64,000 nt of DNA. Origin: Campylobacter lanienae NCTC 13004. GTDB lineage: Bacteria > Campylobacterota > Campylobacteria > Campylobacterales > Campylobacteraceae. Every line of letters begins with the position of its first letter. Within the stretch, counting starts at the first letter, position 1. Where the stretch lies: contig NZ_CP015578.1 of NCBI RefSeq assembly GCF_002139935.1, forward strand, positions 1,364,001-1,428,000, written 5' to 3'. The position numbers were made by a program, and so were the translations under genes. Shown one piece after another: positions 8,930 through 17,588 of this stretch. Below the pieces are notes generated by a model. It did no database searches, was not told the origin of the DNA, and was given only the letters and a program-made list of their open reading frames with translations.

Positions 8930-10294
8930 ATGTCAGTACATGAGTATATCAACCAAACACTTGAAAATATCAAAAAGTCAAGTCCAGGTCAAACAACATT
9001 TTTACAAGCCGCTACAGAGGTTTTACATACTTTAGAACCACTTTTAGAAAAAGAGAAAAAGTATCTAGATCACAAAATCATAGATCGTATTGTAATGCCT
9101 GAAAGAACTACGATGTTTAGAGTGACTTATATGAATGACAAAAACGAACCTTGCTCACACTTCGGATATCGTGTAGAATTTAACTCTGCTCTTGGACCAT
9201 ATAAAGGTGGTTTGAGATTTCACCCATCAGTATGCCTTGATATCATCAAATTTTTAGGCTTTGAGCAAATCTTTAAAAACTCACTCACAGGCCTTAATAT
9301 GGGCGGCGGTAAAGGCGGCGCAAATTTCGATCCAAAAGGCAAAAGCGATGGCGAGATTATGAGATTTTGTCAAGCTTTTATGAATGAATTATACAAATTA
9401 ATCGGCGATGTAAAAGATGTTCCAGCTGGCGATATCGGCGTTGGTGGTCGTGAAATTGGCTATATGTTTGGTCAATATAAAAAACTAACAAATCGCTTTG
9501 ATGGTGCTTTGACTGGTAAAGGACTAGACTGGGGTGGTAGCTTAGTAAGGGTAGAAGCTACTGGTTATGGCTCAGTATATTTCGCTCAAGAGATGCTTAA
9601 AAAACAAAATAGCAGCCTAGAAGGCAAAAAATGTTCAATAAGCGGTGCTGGCAATGTGGCTATATATACAGCTCAAAAACTATATCAACTTGGCGCACTT
9701 CCTATAACAGTTAGTGATTCAACTGGATTTATCTATGATAGCGAAGGTATCGATGTAGAGCTATTAAAACGCATTAAAGAGGTTGAGAGAAAAGGCCTTA
9801 GCGAGTACGCAGCGGCTAAACCAAGTGCAAAATTCACTCCAGTTAGCGAGTATAAAGCTGGTACAAATGGAATTTGGAGTGTTCCATGTGATGCTGCATT
9901 CCCAAGTGCTACACAAAATGAGCTAAATTTAGAAGATATCACAACTCTTTATAATAATGGTTGTAGATTGGTTTGTGAGGGTGCAAATATGCCTAGCACA
10001 CTTGAGGCTATTGACTTTATGCTTAGCAAAAAAGATTTCTTATTTGGTCCTGCTAAGGCTGCAAATGCTGGCGGCGTGGCAACTAGTGGATTAGAAATGG
10101 CACAAAACGCAAGTATGCAAAAATGGACTTTCGATGAAGTAGATAGCAAACTTCACCGAATTATGACAAATATCTTTGAAGCTAGTTATGAAACTTCTGT
10201 TGAATTTGGCGTACCGGGCAACCTTGTTCTAGGAGCAAATATCGCAGGATTTAGAAAAGTCGCTGATGCGATGATCGATCAAGGATATGTATAA
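8930..10294 (+). CDS. gdhA: NADP-specific glutamate dehydrogenase
   Basis: 454 residues, standard for hexameric bacterial GDH. The substrate site shows GPYKGGLRFHPSV and GGGKGGANFDPKGKSD with the catalytic lysine region; VPAGDIGVGGREIGYM follows. The dinucleotide fold has SGAGNVAIYTAQ. It assimilates ammonium into 2-oxoglutarate. C. jejuni relies on GS/GOGAT, whereas several other Campylobacter species carry gdhA, so its presence leans towards a non-jejuni species. A hairpin follows the stop. Confidence 0.96.
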   Translation: MSVHEYINQTLENIKKSSPGQTTFLQAATEVLHTLEPLLEKEKKYLDHKIIDRIVMPERTTMFRVTYMNDKNEPCSHFGYRVEFNSALGPYKGGLRFHPSVCLDIIKFLGFEQIFKNSLTGLNMGGGKGGANFDPKGKSDGEIMRFCQAFMNELYKLIGDVKDVPAGDIGVGGREIGYMFGQYKKLTNRFDGALTGKGLDWGGSLVRVEATGYGSVYFAQEMLKKQNSSLEGKKCSISGAGNVAIYTAQKLYQLGALPITVSDSTGFIYDSEGIDVELLKRIKEVERKGLSEYAAAKPSAKFTPVSEYKAGTNGIWSVPCDAAFPSATQNELNLEDITTLYNNGCRLVCEGANMPSTLEAIDFMLSKKDFLFGPAKAANAGGVATSGLEMAQNASMQKWTFDEVDSKLHRIMTNIFEASYETSVEFGVPGNLVLGANIAGFRKVADAMIDQGYV

Positions 10295-10301
10295 CAACTC
10301 T

Positions 10302-10320
10302 AGCCGACAATGCGTCGGCT
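10302..10320 (+). terminator. Hairpin after gdhA
   Basis: AGCCGAC at 10302-10308 pairs perfectly with GTCGGCT at 10314-10320 across a five-base loop, eight bases after the stop. There is no T-run, so termination would be weak or factor-dependent. Confidence 0.5.
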
Positions 10321-10369
10321 GAGCCATTATGTGGTTCAAAATTAAAAATCAAATAACCGAAGAAATTCA

Positions 10370-10560
10370 ATCATCTAAAATCTGAATTTAAATAACAGAA
10401 TTTTATTAATCTAAAAAATCACTTAATCTAAAATTATTTAGTTTGTTTAATCTAAAAAAATTGATTTGAATTTAATAATCTGAAATTTATTAACCAAAAT
10501 TTGGTTAATCTAAATTTGCTTAGTCTAAAAAATTTAATAATCTAAATCTAAAAATTTAAA
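10370..10560. repeat. Degenerate TTAATCTAAAA repeats between gdhA and alr
   Basis: About eight imperfect copies of TTAATCTAAAA (variants AATCTGAAA, TAGTCTAAA) fill this convergent intergenic stretch, together with a near-palindrome AACCAAAATTTGGTT. No ORF or RNA gene is visible. Confidence 0.55.
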
Positions 10561-10563
10561 CAA

Positions 10564-11568
10564 TCACTCCACCACTCTTCTAGTAATCGTAGGGCTAAGT
10601 TTGACTAAAATATCATAATTAATAGTCCCAAAAAATTCCGCCCAAATATCAGCATTATCAAATACGCAGATTCTCTCACCCATATCTATAGAGCTAAAGC
10701 TATCCATAGACATCTTGCCTAAGATAGGTTTGCCATTAGCTAAATATAACTCGCCTTTGCCGTTATAACGAAGCAACCCATCGCCATAGCCAAGATCGTA
10801 TGTAGCGATATTCATATCACTTGTAGCCGTAAATGTCCCGCCATAGCCCACGCTTTGACCGGTGTGAAGGACTCTAGAGCTTATGCGATCAGCATAGAGA
10901 CTAAGCACCCTTTTTAGCCCTAAGCTATCATTAAATCCAAAATACCCAAATTGCGCCATTCCAGCACGGACATACTCATCGCCTATATCTGCACTTCTCT
11001 CAATTGCGGCTGAGTTGTGAGAGTGAAATATCAACTCACCTTTAAAAAGCTTTTTGATTTTGGTTTTGGCGGTATTGAAATTATCTTTTTGTACAAAGTA
11101 ATCCCCACCATGCTCATCACTAGCTCTAAAATGAGTAAAGGCACCTTTTAAGATTAAATTTCGCTTTTTAATGATATTAATCGCTTCTTCAATTTCATCT
11201 ATATTAATGCCATTTCTATGCATCAAAGTATCGATAGCAAGGTGAATTTGGGTTTTGGGTTTGATGAGTTCTAAGGCTCTAAGCTCATTAATAGCATAGA
11301 TAAACTCACCGCTCTCATTGCCATTTGGTAGATGAGAAAGCACAATTATATGATCAAATAATTCTGATAGCTCTTTTGCTTCAAACTCACTCTTCACGCA
11401 AGCTATTTTAATCCCAAATTCACTAGCGATCTTACCCATCAAAAGCGCCCCATGCCCATAAGCATTGTCTTTTAATACAGCGATGATTCTATCTTTGGAG
11501 CCAATTTTGTTAGCTATTTGAGTTAGATTGTGAGTATAAGCACTCTTTGAGAGTAAAATCTCAGACAT
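10564..11568 (-). CDS. alr: Alanine racemase
   Basis: 334 residues. The PLP lysine lies in AVLKDNAYGHG near residues 31-41, and the catalytic tyrosine segment of the C-terminal beta domain is seen as SVGYGGTF; the usual KMSMD motif is GKMSMDSF. It interconverts L- and D-alanine for peptidoglycan. Its start overlaps the stop of the small upstream ORF by eight bases, and that ORF directly follows a peptidoglycan carboxypeptidase gene, so the three form one cell-wall operon. Confidence 0.93.
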   Translation of the reverse strand: MSEILLSKSAYTHNLTQIANKIGSKDRIIAVLKDNAYGHGALLMGKIASEFGIKIACVKSEFEAKELSELFDHIIVLSHLPNGNESGEFIYAINELRALELIKPKTQIHLAIDTLMHRNGINIDEIEEAINIIKKRNLILKGAFTHFRASDEHGGDYFVQKDNFNTAKTKIKKLFKGELIFHSHNSAAIERSADIGDEYVRAGMAQFGYFGFNDSLGLKRVLSLYADRISSRVLHTGQSVGYGGTFTATSDMNIATYDLGYGDGLLRYNGKGELYLANGKPILGKMSMDSFSSIDMGERICVFDNADIWAEFFGTINYDILVKLSPTITRRVVE

Positions 11569-11800
11569 TAAAGCTCAAATCAAATTTTTTATAGATATGT
11601 GGTAGCATCTTTCTTATGGCATAATCATATGCGTAAAACTCTTTATATAGTGCTTTTAGACTTGGTTCATTACAAGCATCAAAGTCAAAAGCCGTGCTAT
11701 TTCCCTTTTTAGGCACACTCGCATCCAAAACTTCAAAAAATCTCCCCCTAGCGGCCAAAAACTCTTCAATCTGTTTTTTTACTAGCTCTTTTTCATCCAT
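11561..11800 (-). CDS. Conserved small protein between pgp2 and alr
   Basis: 79 residues, charged, helical, without a signal peptide or membrane segment. I do not recognise a domain. It contains LAARGRFFEVLDASVPKKG. It is placed three bases after the LD-carboxypeptidase stop and overlaps the alr start, so it is co-translated with two peptidoglycan enzymes. The tight coupling suggests a real gene, perhaps acting in the same pathway, but no function can be assigned. Confidence 0.8.
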   Translation of the reverse strand: MDEKELVKKQIEEFLAARGRFFEVLDASVPKKGNSTAFDFDACNEPSLKALYKEFYAYDYAIRKMLPHIYKKFDLSFNV

Positions 11801-11803
11801 ATT

Positions 11804-12787
11804 TTACTCCTCTACTAAAATTTTCATCTTATTATCCGCTACTTCTACATATAGAGTTTTATCACCATTGAAGTTATATGAATCGGCTCTATATTTTTCG
11901 CTGAAATTTACACGATATATATTTTTATCATCTGTATTTGGATATGGAGTTATATTGAAGTTTTGGAATTCAATTATTTTGCTCTCATTTTTGCTAAAAA
12001 CTCTCTTTTTCATCTGAGTAAATTCAGCCAACTTCATCCCATCAAAACGGCGAAAATCACTATGATAAAATCCTATATATCTATCCAAATCACTCTTAGT
12101 CCAAGCATCCTTCCACGCAAATAACTCAGCCAAAATCACCGCTATATCATCTCTATTGGATTTTGGTGCGCCCTTTTCGCTTATGATTACTATGGCTTTG
12201 TTGTTTTGGACGATATCTTCAAAATTTTCTAAAATATCATTTTTCATAGCCAAGCAACCTTTAGTCTCTAGCTCATTTTCTCTTACATCGCCCTCCATAG
12301 GATATCCGTGTATCCATATACCGCTGCCTGTTCTTTTGCGAAGTTTGTCATATAAATTTGGATAAGATAAGCTAAATGCCACTGGCCCATAATATGTAGT
12401 AGGCGGGGTAAATCTGCGTGTAATATCATATACGCCAACTGGGGTTTTCAAATCCCCTTCTAATAGCTTTTCACCCATTAATCCAGTAATCATCTCATTA
12501 TTTTGAAGCTCTTTTATCTTGCCATTTTCATATTGGTTAATTGATATATTTTTAGCTGTTTTATCGGCTACTATAATTAACCTGCTTTTATCGTCGTGAT
12601 AGCCATATCTTAAATCCTTATCTTTTAAGCTATCGCTCCAATATTTTGGGCTTTGTAAATTTTTTTCTATTTTGTCTTGGACGGCTTTTATACCACCTTT
12701 TAGATATAGATCTTCTAACTCACCACCAAATAAATAGATAGCTGTTAATAATAAAACTAGTAATTTTTTCACTATTTTAACCTTCAA
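11804..12787 (-). CDS. pgp2: LD-carboxypeptidase, helical cell shape (Csd6/Pgp2 type)
   Basis: 327 residues with an N-terminal signal/anchor (LLVLLLTAIYLFGGE). The L,D-transpeptidase (YkuD) domain shows GIWIHGYPM and, about 20 residues on, ETKGCLAMKND, providing the catalytic His and Cys. The last ~110 residues (AWTKSDLDRYIGFYHSDFRRFDG onward) are the NTF2-like domain found in H. pylori Csd6 and C. jejuni Pgp2. These trim tetrapeptide stems to tripeptides and are needed for helical shape. First gene of an operon with a small ORF and alr. Confidence 0.88.
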   Translation of the reverse strand: MKVKIVKKLLVLLLTAIYLFGGELEDLYLKGGIKAVQDKIEKNLQSPKYWSDSLKDKDLRYGYHDDKSRLIIVADKTAKNISINQYENGKIKELQNNEMITGLMGEKLLEGDLKTPVGVYDITRRFTPPTTYYGPVAFSLSYPNLYDKLRKRTGSGIWIHGYPMEGDVRENELETKGCLAMKNDILENFEDIVQNNKAIVIISEKGAPKSNRDDIAVILAELFAWKDAWTKSDLDRYIGFYHSDFRRFDGMKLAEFTQMKKRVFSKNESKIIEFQNFNITPYPNTDDKNIYRVNFSEKYRADSYNFNGDKTLYVEVADNKMKILVEE

Positions 12788-12849
12788 GTAATTTAATATT
12801 TAAGTGCGAAATTATATCCAAATCGGTTGAAAATTAATTTAAATTCTTG

Positions 12850-12855
12850 TATAAT
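12850..12855 (+). promoter_or_regulatory. -10 box upstream of the copper chaperone gene
   Basis: TATAAT 33 nt before the ATG at 12888; AAGGA lies eight bases upstream of the start. Confidence 0.5.
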
Positions 12856-12887
12856 TTTGAGCTTATTTCAATAACAAAGGATATTTT

Positions 12888-13316
12888 ATGTTTAGATATA
12901 TTCTAACCTCAGCGGCAGTTGCTATTAGCTTAAATGCCCAAATTCTAATCACCAAACAATATATCAAAGAGACCCCACCAAACGCCAAAAATAGCGCCGC
13001 TTTTATGAGTATCGAAAATCAAGATTCTAAAGATATTGAGCTAGTTTCAGCTAGTAGCAATGTAAGCAAAGTAAGCGAACTTCACACTCATATCACGCAA
13101 GATGGTATGAAACAGATGATCCAAATCCCAAGCATCAAAATCCCAGCCAACTCTAAGGTAGATTTAAAGCCAGGTGGATTACATATAATGTTAATTGGCT
13201 TAAATAAAGATATTAATAACCAAAATGTGGATCTAAATTTAACATTTAGCGATGGCAAAACTTATGAATTAAAAGCCATCCCAGTTAAAAAAGTCGTCCC
13301 TATCAAAATGCATTAA
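12888..13316 (+). CDS. Periplasmic copper chaperone PCu(A)C family
   Basis: 142 residues with a signal peptide (MFRYILTSAAVAISLNAQ). The copper site is visible as H in SELHTHI, then methionines in GMKQMIQIP, and finally GGLHIMLIG, matching the family pattern H-(M)x10M-x21-HxM. Family role: delivering Cu(I) to the CuA or CuB centre of terminal oxidases. It is followed after 16 bases by pseB, which starts with GTG and has its own GGAG, so the two may be transcribed together although their roles are unrelated. Confidence 0.87.
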   Translation: MFRYILTSAAVAISLNAQILITKQYIKETPPNAKNSAAFMSIENQDSKDIELVSASSNVSKVSELHTHITQDGMKQMIQIPSIKIPANSKVDLKPGGLHIMLIGLNKDINNQNVDLNLTFSDGKTYELKAIPVKKVVPIKMH

Positions 13317-13319
13317 TAA

Positions 13320-14327
<1,008 letters not shown>

Positions 14328-15122
14328 CTATCCTCTTTTACAAAACTCTGCGATAAAAAACGCTATAGTCGCTACTGCTATTATCGCCGCACCGCTAGTA
14401 AGGTCAAAATAGCAGCTAAGTATCAATCCGCATAAGATAAAAATCGCCGATAAAATCGCCGATAAAACCATCATTATAGCCAAATTTGGGCTAAATTTCT
14501 CTGCGATATAAGGCGGAATACTAAGCAAAGCAATCACCAAAATAAGCCCCACAACACTAATAGTACTAACCACACAAAGTGCGATAAGCAGACTCATCAA
14601 ATAATATAAAAACCCTACATTAATCCCACGCAATTTAGCAAATTCACTATCAAAGCAAAAAGCACAAATTTGAGTATAAAACAATAAAGCAAATAAGACA
14701 AAAACAGTATCCAAAACACTCATAAATATCAGATCTTCTGTGCTAACAGCCAAAATAGAACCAAAAAGATAGCTCATCAAATCAGCATTATATCCAGGGC
14801 TAAGATCGACAAAAATTATCCCAACAGACATCCCAAATGCCCAGATCGCACCTATTATACTATCTATCCTATCACGATTTTTGCTACTTATAAAGGCTAT
14901 TAAAAGCCCTATCGCCACAGCAAATCCAGCCGCACCAAACAGAGCCGAAAAACCAAAATAAAAGGCAATTCCTATCCCACCATAAGCCCCATGAGCTACG
15001 CCACCAGCGATAAAAGTCATCTTATTTATCACAATTAATGAGCCAATCACCCCACAAGCTATACTAACCAAAATCCCAGCCAAAATAGCATTTTGCATAA
15101 AGCTAAAGCTTAAAATCTCCAA
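14328..15122 (-). CDS. znuB: Zinc/manganese ABC transporter permease
   Basis: 264 residues, mostly hydrophobic, with seven to eight predicted membrane segments. ABC-3 family features: INKMTFIAGGVAHGAYGGIG at the first cytoplasmic loop and the coupling segment with LRGINVGFLYYL. It is the last gene of the znuA-znuC-znuB order and follows the ATPase gene after three bases. Specificity for zinc rather than manganese is inferred from the His-rich binding protein. Confidence 0.9.
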   Translation of the reverse strand: MEILSFSFMQNAILAGILVSIACGVIGSLIVINKMTFIAGGVAHGAYGGIGIAFYFGFSALFGAAGFAVAIGLLIAFISSKNRDRIDSIIGAIWAFGMSVGIIFVDLSPGYNADLMSYLFGSILAVSTEDLIFMSVLDTVFVLFALLFYTQICAFCFDSEFAKLRGINVGFLYYLMSLLIALCVVSTISVVGLILVIALLSIPPYIAEKFSPNLAIMMVLSAILSAIFILCGLILSCYFDLTSGAAIIAVATIAFFIAEFCKRG

Positions 15123-15125
15123 CTC

Positions 15126-15887
15126 TCACCCCTTATGCTTATCGCAACCACAGCTATTAAGCGCCAACTCAACATCGCAAAAATGCGTATGATCCTTGCT
15201 AAGATGGCTTATAAAATCTCTATTATCTAAATTTGAAATATCATGAAGCACCACACTACCATTACTCACATAAGCGACCTTAGAGGCAAAATTAATAGCC
15301 ATATTTATATCGTGGCTAATGGCAATTACTCCTACATTTGATTGGTTTATCTCTTTTAATACAGAATAAATTTGAGCTTGGCCTTGCGTATCGATACTGG
15401 CCGTTGGCTCATCTAGCATTAAGATCCTAGCCCCGCTTACTAAGGCTCTTGCTATATATACTCTTTGCCTTTGGCCGCCACTAAGTGCCCCAATCCCCCT
15501 AGAGCTAAACTCTCTCATACCGACCATTTCCAAAGCCTGCATAGCCATATTTTTATCAGCTTTTGAGTAGAATTTAAATAGCCCACCACGAAGCCGCCCC
15601 ATCAACACCACCTCCAAAACACTCATAGGAAAGGTTTTATTAACCGGAATGTATTGCGGGACATAGCCTATTAGCTCTTTTGAGAACTTAGGAGATTTAG
15701 AGTCTATACTAACCTTACCAGATTTAGGCTCTAAAATGCCAAGCATTAAACGCAAAAGCGTGCTTTTACCGCCACCATTTGGCCCAATAATTGCTAGAAA
15801 ATCTTTGCTATCATAGCTGAAATTTAAATTCTCAAATATATAGCCATCATCATAGCCAAAACTTAAGTTTTCAATCTGAATTTTCAT
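15126..15887 (-). CDS. znuC: Zinc ABC transporter ATP-binding protein
   Basis: 253 residues. Walker A is GPNGGGKST, the signature is LSGGQRQRVYIARAL, Walker B is ILMLDEPTAS and the switch His is AISHDIN. The C-terminus has HFCDVELALNSCGCDKHKG, a Cys/His-rich tail that could bind metal and is an unusual ornament on an ABC ATPase. The ATG overlaps the znuA stop by four bases (ATGA), showing translational coupling. Confidence 0.92.
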   Translation of the reverse strand: MKIQIENLSFGYDDGYIFENLNFSYDSKDFLAIIGPNGGGKSTLLRLMLGILEPKSGKVSIDSKSPKFSKELIGYVPQYIPVNKTFPMSVLEVVLMGRLRGGLFKFYSKADKNMAMQALEMVGMREFSSRGIGALSGGQRQRVYIARALVSGARILMLDEPTASIDTQGQAQIYSVLKEINQSNVGVIAISHDINMAINFASKVAYVSNGSVVLHDISNLDNRDFISHLSKDHTHFCDVELALNSCGCDKHKG

Positions 15888-16768
15888 AATGAACTTTTGA
15901 AGATATCAGCAATTTTATACATATTTTCTAGCCACTCTTTTGATAGTGGATCAATCTCGATTAGCTTTGCGCCTGTCTGCTTAGCTATAAGCTCGGCTGA
16001 TTTTTTGCTAAATCCTGGTGAGATGAAAATAACTTTGATATTCTCATCCTTAGCTCTTTTAATCAATCTAGCCAAAGCAGCTGGTTTAGGCTCTTTACCA
16101 CCTGATTCTATCGCTATTTGAGTTAGATCATATCGCTTAGCAAAATATCCCCACGAAGGGTGAAAAACCATAAATTTTCTATTTTTTAAATCTTTTAAAC
16201 TATCTTTTATATAGCTATCTAATTTATCAATTTCTTGATTGAATTTATCCAAATTTTGGCTATAAATTTGAGAATTTTGCGGATACTCATCGCTTAATGC
16301 TTGGGCTATTATCTTGGCTTGGTCTTTTACCAGTATAGGATCTAGCCAAATGTGAGTATCAAACTCTTCGTGATCATGATTATCGTGGCCATCGTGATCG
16401 CCGTGATGCTCTTCATCTTCGTGATCGTGGCCATCGTGATTATCGTGGTCTTGTGGCGTATGAGCATTGGCTTGAGTGTTTATAATCTTTAAATTTGGAT
16501 ATGCTTTGCTAAATTTAGGTAGCCAAACCCCTTCATACTCGATCCCAACAGCAAAGAATAGATCGCTAAATTCTAGCTTTTTCATATCACTTACCTTTGG
16601 CTCAAATGAGTGCGGATCGGCGTTTGCCTTGACTATGGTGGTGATCTCTACGCTATTAGAGCCTATTTGCTCGATAAAATACTCAACAGGCAAGATAGTA
16701 GCGCTCACTACGGGTTTGGCGTTTAATATAGCTAATAAAAATGCCAAAATCAAACCTAATCTCATCAT
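15884..16768 (-). CDS. znuA: Zinc-binding periplasmic protein ZnuA-like
   Basis: 294 residues with a signal peptide (LGLILAFLLAILNAK). Cluster A-I fold: first metal His in ANADPHSFEPKVSD, a flexible His/Asp/Glu-rich loop of about 30 residues near 110-140 (repeats of HDGHDH and HHGDHD), THIWLDP, then FHPSWGYFAKRY. The His-rich loop is typical of zinc-specific binding proteins. The start has AAGGAG five bases upstream. A TATAAT on the minus strand at 16798-16803 probably drives the three-gene operon; a Zur site could overlap it but I cannot define one. Confidence 0.92.
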   Translation of the reverse strand: MMRLGLILAFLLAILNAKPVVSATILPVEYFIEQIGSNSVEITTIVKANADPHSFEPKVSDMKKLEFSDLFFAVGIEYEGVWLPKFSKAYPNLKIINTQANAHTPQDHDNHDGHDHEDEEHHGDHDGHDNHDHEEFDTHIWLDPILVKDQAKIIAQALSDEYPQNSQIYSQNLDKFNQEIDKLDSYIKDSLKDLKNRKFMVFHPSWGYFAKRYDLTQIAIESGGKEPKPAALARLIKRAKDENIKVIFISPGFSKKSAELIAKQTGAKLIEIDPLSKEWLENMYKIADIFKSSL

Positions 16769-16871
16769 ATTTTCTCCTTAAAAATTTGGGAGTAAAATTA
16801 TATCTGATTTGACTTAAATTTATTTAAAGCAAAAATTGATAAAATTTAGCAAACAATCCCAAGGTAATTAT

Positions 16872-17588
16872 ATGCGTGAAATTTGGAATAAAAAGTCCAA
16901 AACATATCCTAAATTTAGCCCCATTATGCGTCCATTTGAGGCGGAATTTTTCGCTTTTTTGGATGAGTGTGGGGTTAGCTTTGCTGATAAAAGCGTAATT
17001 GATATAGGTGCTGGAACTGGTGTATATAGCTTACATTTAGCCAAAATGAGTAAGAGCGTTTTGGCCTTAGATATCAGTGATTCTATGCTTGAGATTTTAA
17101 GTTTAAGCGCCAAAGAACACAATATAACCAACATACAAACCGCAAATAACCAAATAACCGATATCAAAGATCGCAAATTTGATATAGCATTTTTGACTAT
17201 GTCGCCCGCACTTAGGAGCGATGAGGATTTTGAGATATTTTATAACCTTGCTAGTAAGCATATATATATGAATTGGCTCAAGCCTAGAAAATCAAATTTA
17301 TTAGAGCTTTTTAATAGTAATTCCAATAGACCCGATATGTCAGCACCTATAGCTAAGCTTGAAGAGTTTCTAAAAACCAAAAATATCAAATTCAAATCCA
17401 AAATTATAAATGAGAATAGAACTGCCACAAGAAGCTTAGATGATATGGTAGAGAATTTGGCCTGGCATTTAGAGATTAGCGGCCAAAACTACACAAAAGA
17501 TGAGATAAAAAACAAGATAATAAACCTAGCAAAAGGTGATGAGATCAGTGAGAGCATCGCCACTTGCGTGAAAGTTATAGTATTTTGA
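16872..17588 (+). CDS. Class I SAM-dependent methyltransferase
   Basis: About 238 residues from the ATG at 16872, chosen because AAGG lies seven bases upstream; an earlier in-frame start at 16836 has no such site. Motif I is VIDIGAGTGVYSLHLA and the acidic residue after beta-2 is in LALDIS. MREIWNKKSKTYPKF resembles the start of small-molecule methyltransferases of the UbiE type. The substrate is unknown. The stop overlaps the ATG of the GGDEF/EAL gene (TGATG), so the two are translationally coupled. Confidence 0.8.
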   Translation: MREIWNKKSKTYPKFSPIMRPFEAEFFAFLDECGVSFADKSVIDIGAGTGVYSLHLAKMSKSVLALDISDSMLEILSLSAKEHNITNIQTANNQITDIKDRKFDIAFLTMSPALRSDEDFEIFYNLASKHIYMNWLKPRKSNLLELFNSNSNRPDMSAPIAKLEEFLKTKNIKFKSKIINENRTATRSLDDMVENLAWHLEISGQNYTKDEIKNKIINLAKGDEISESIATCVKVIVF

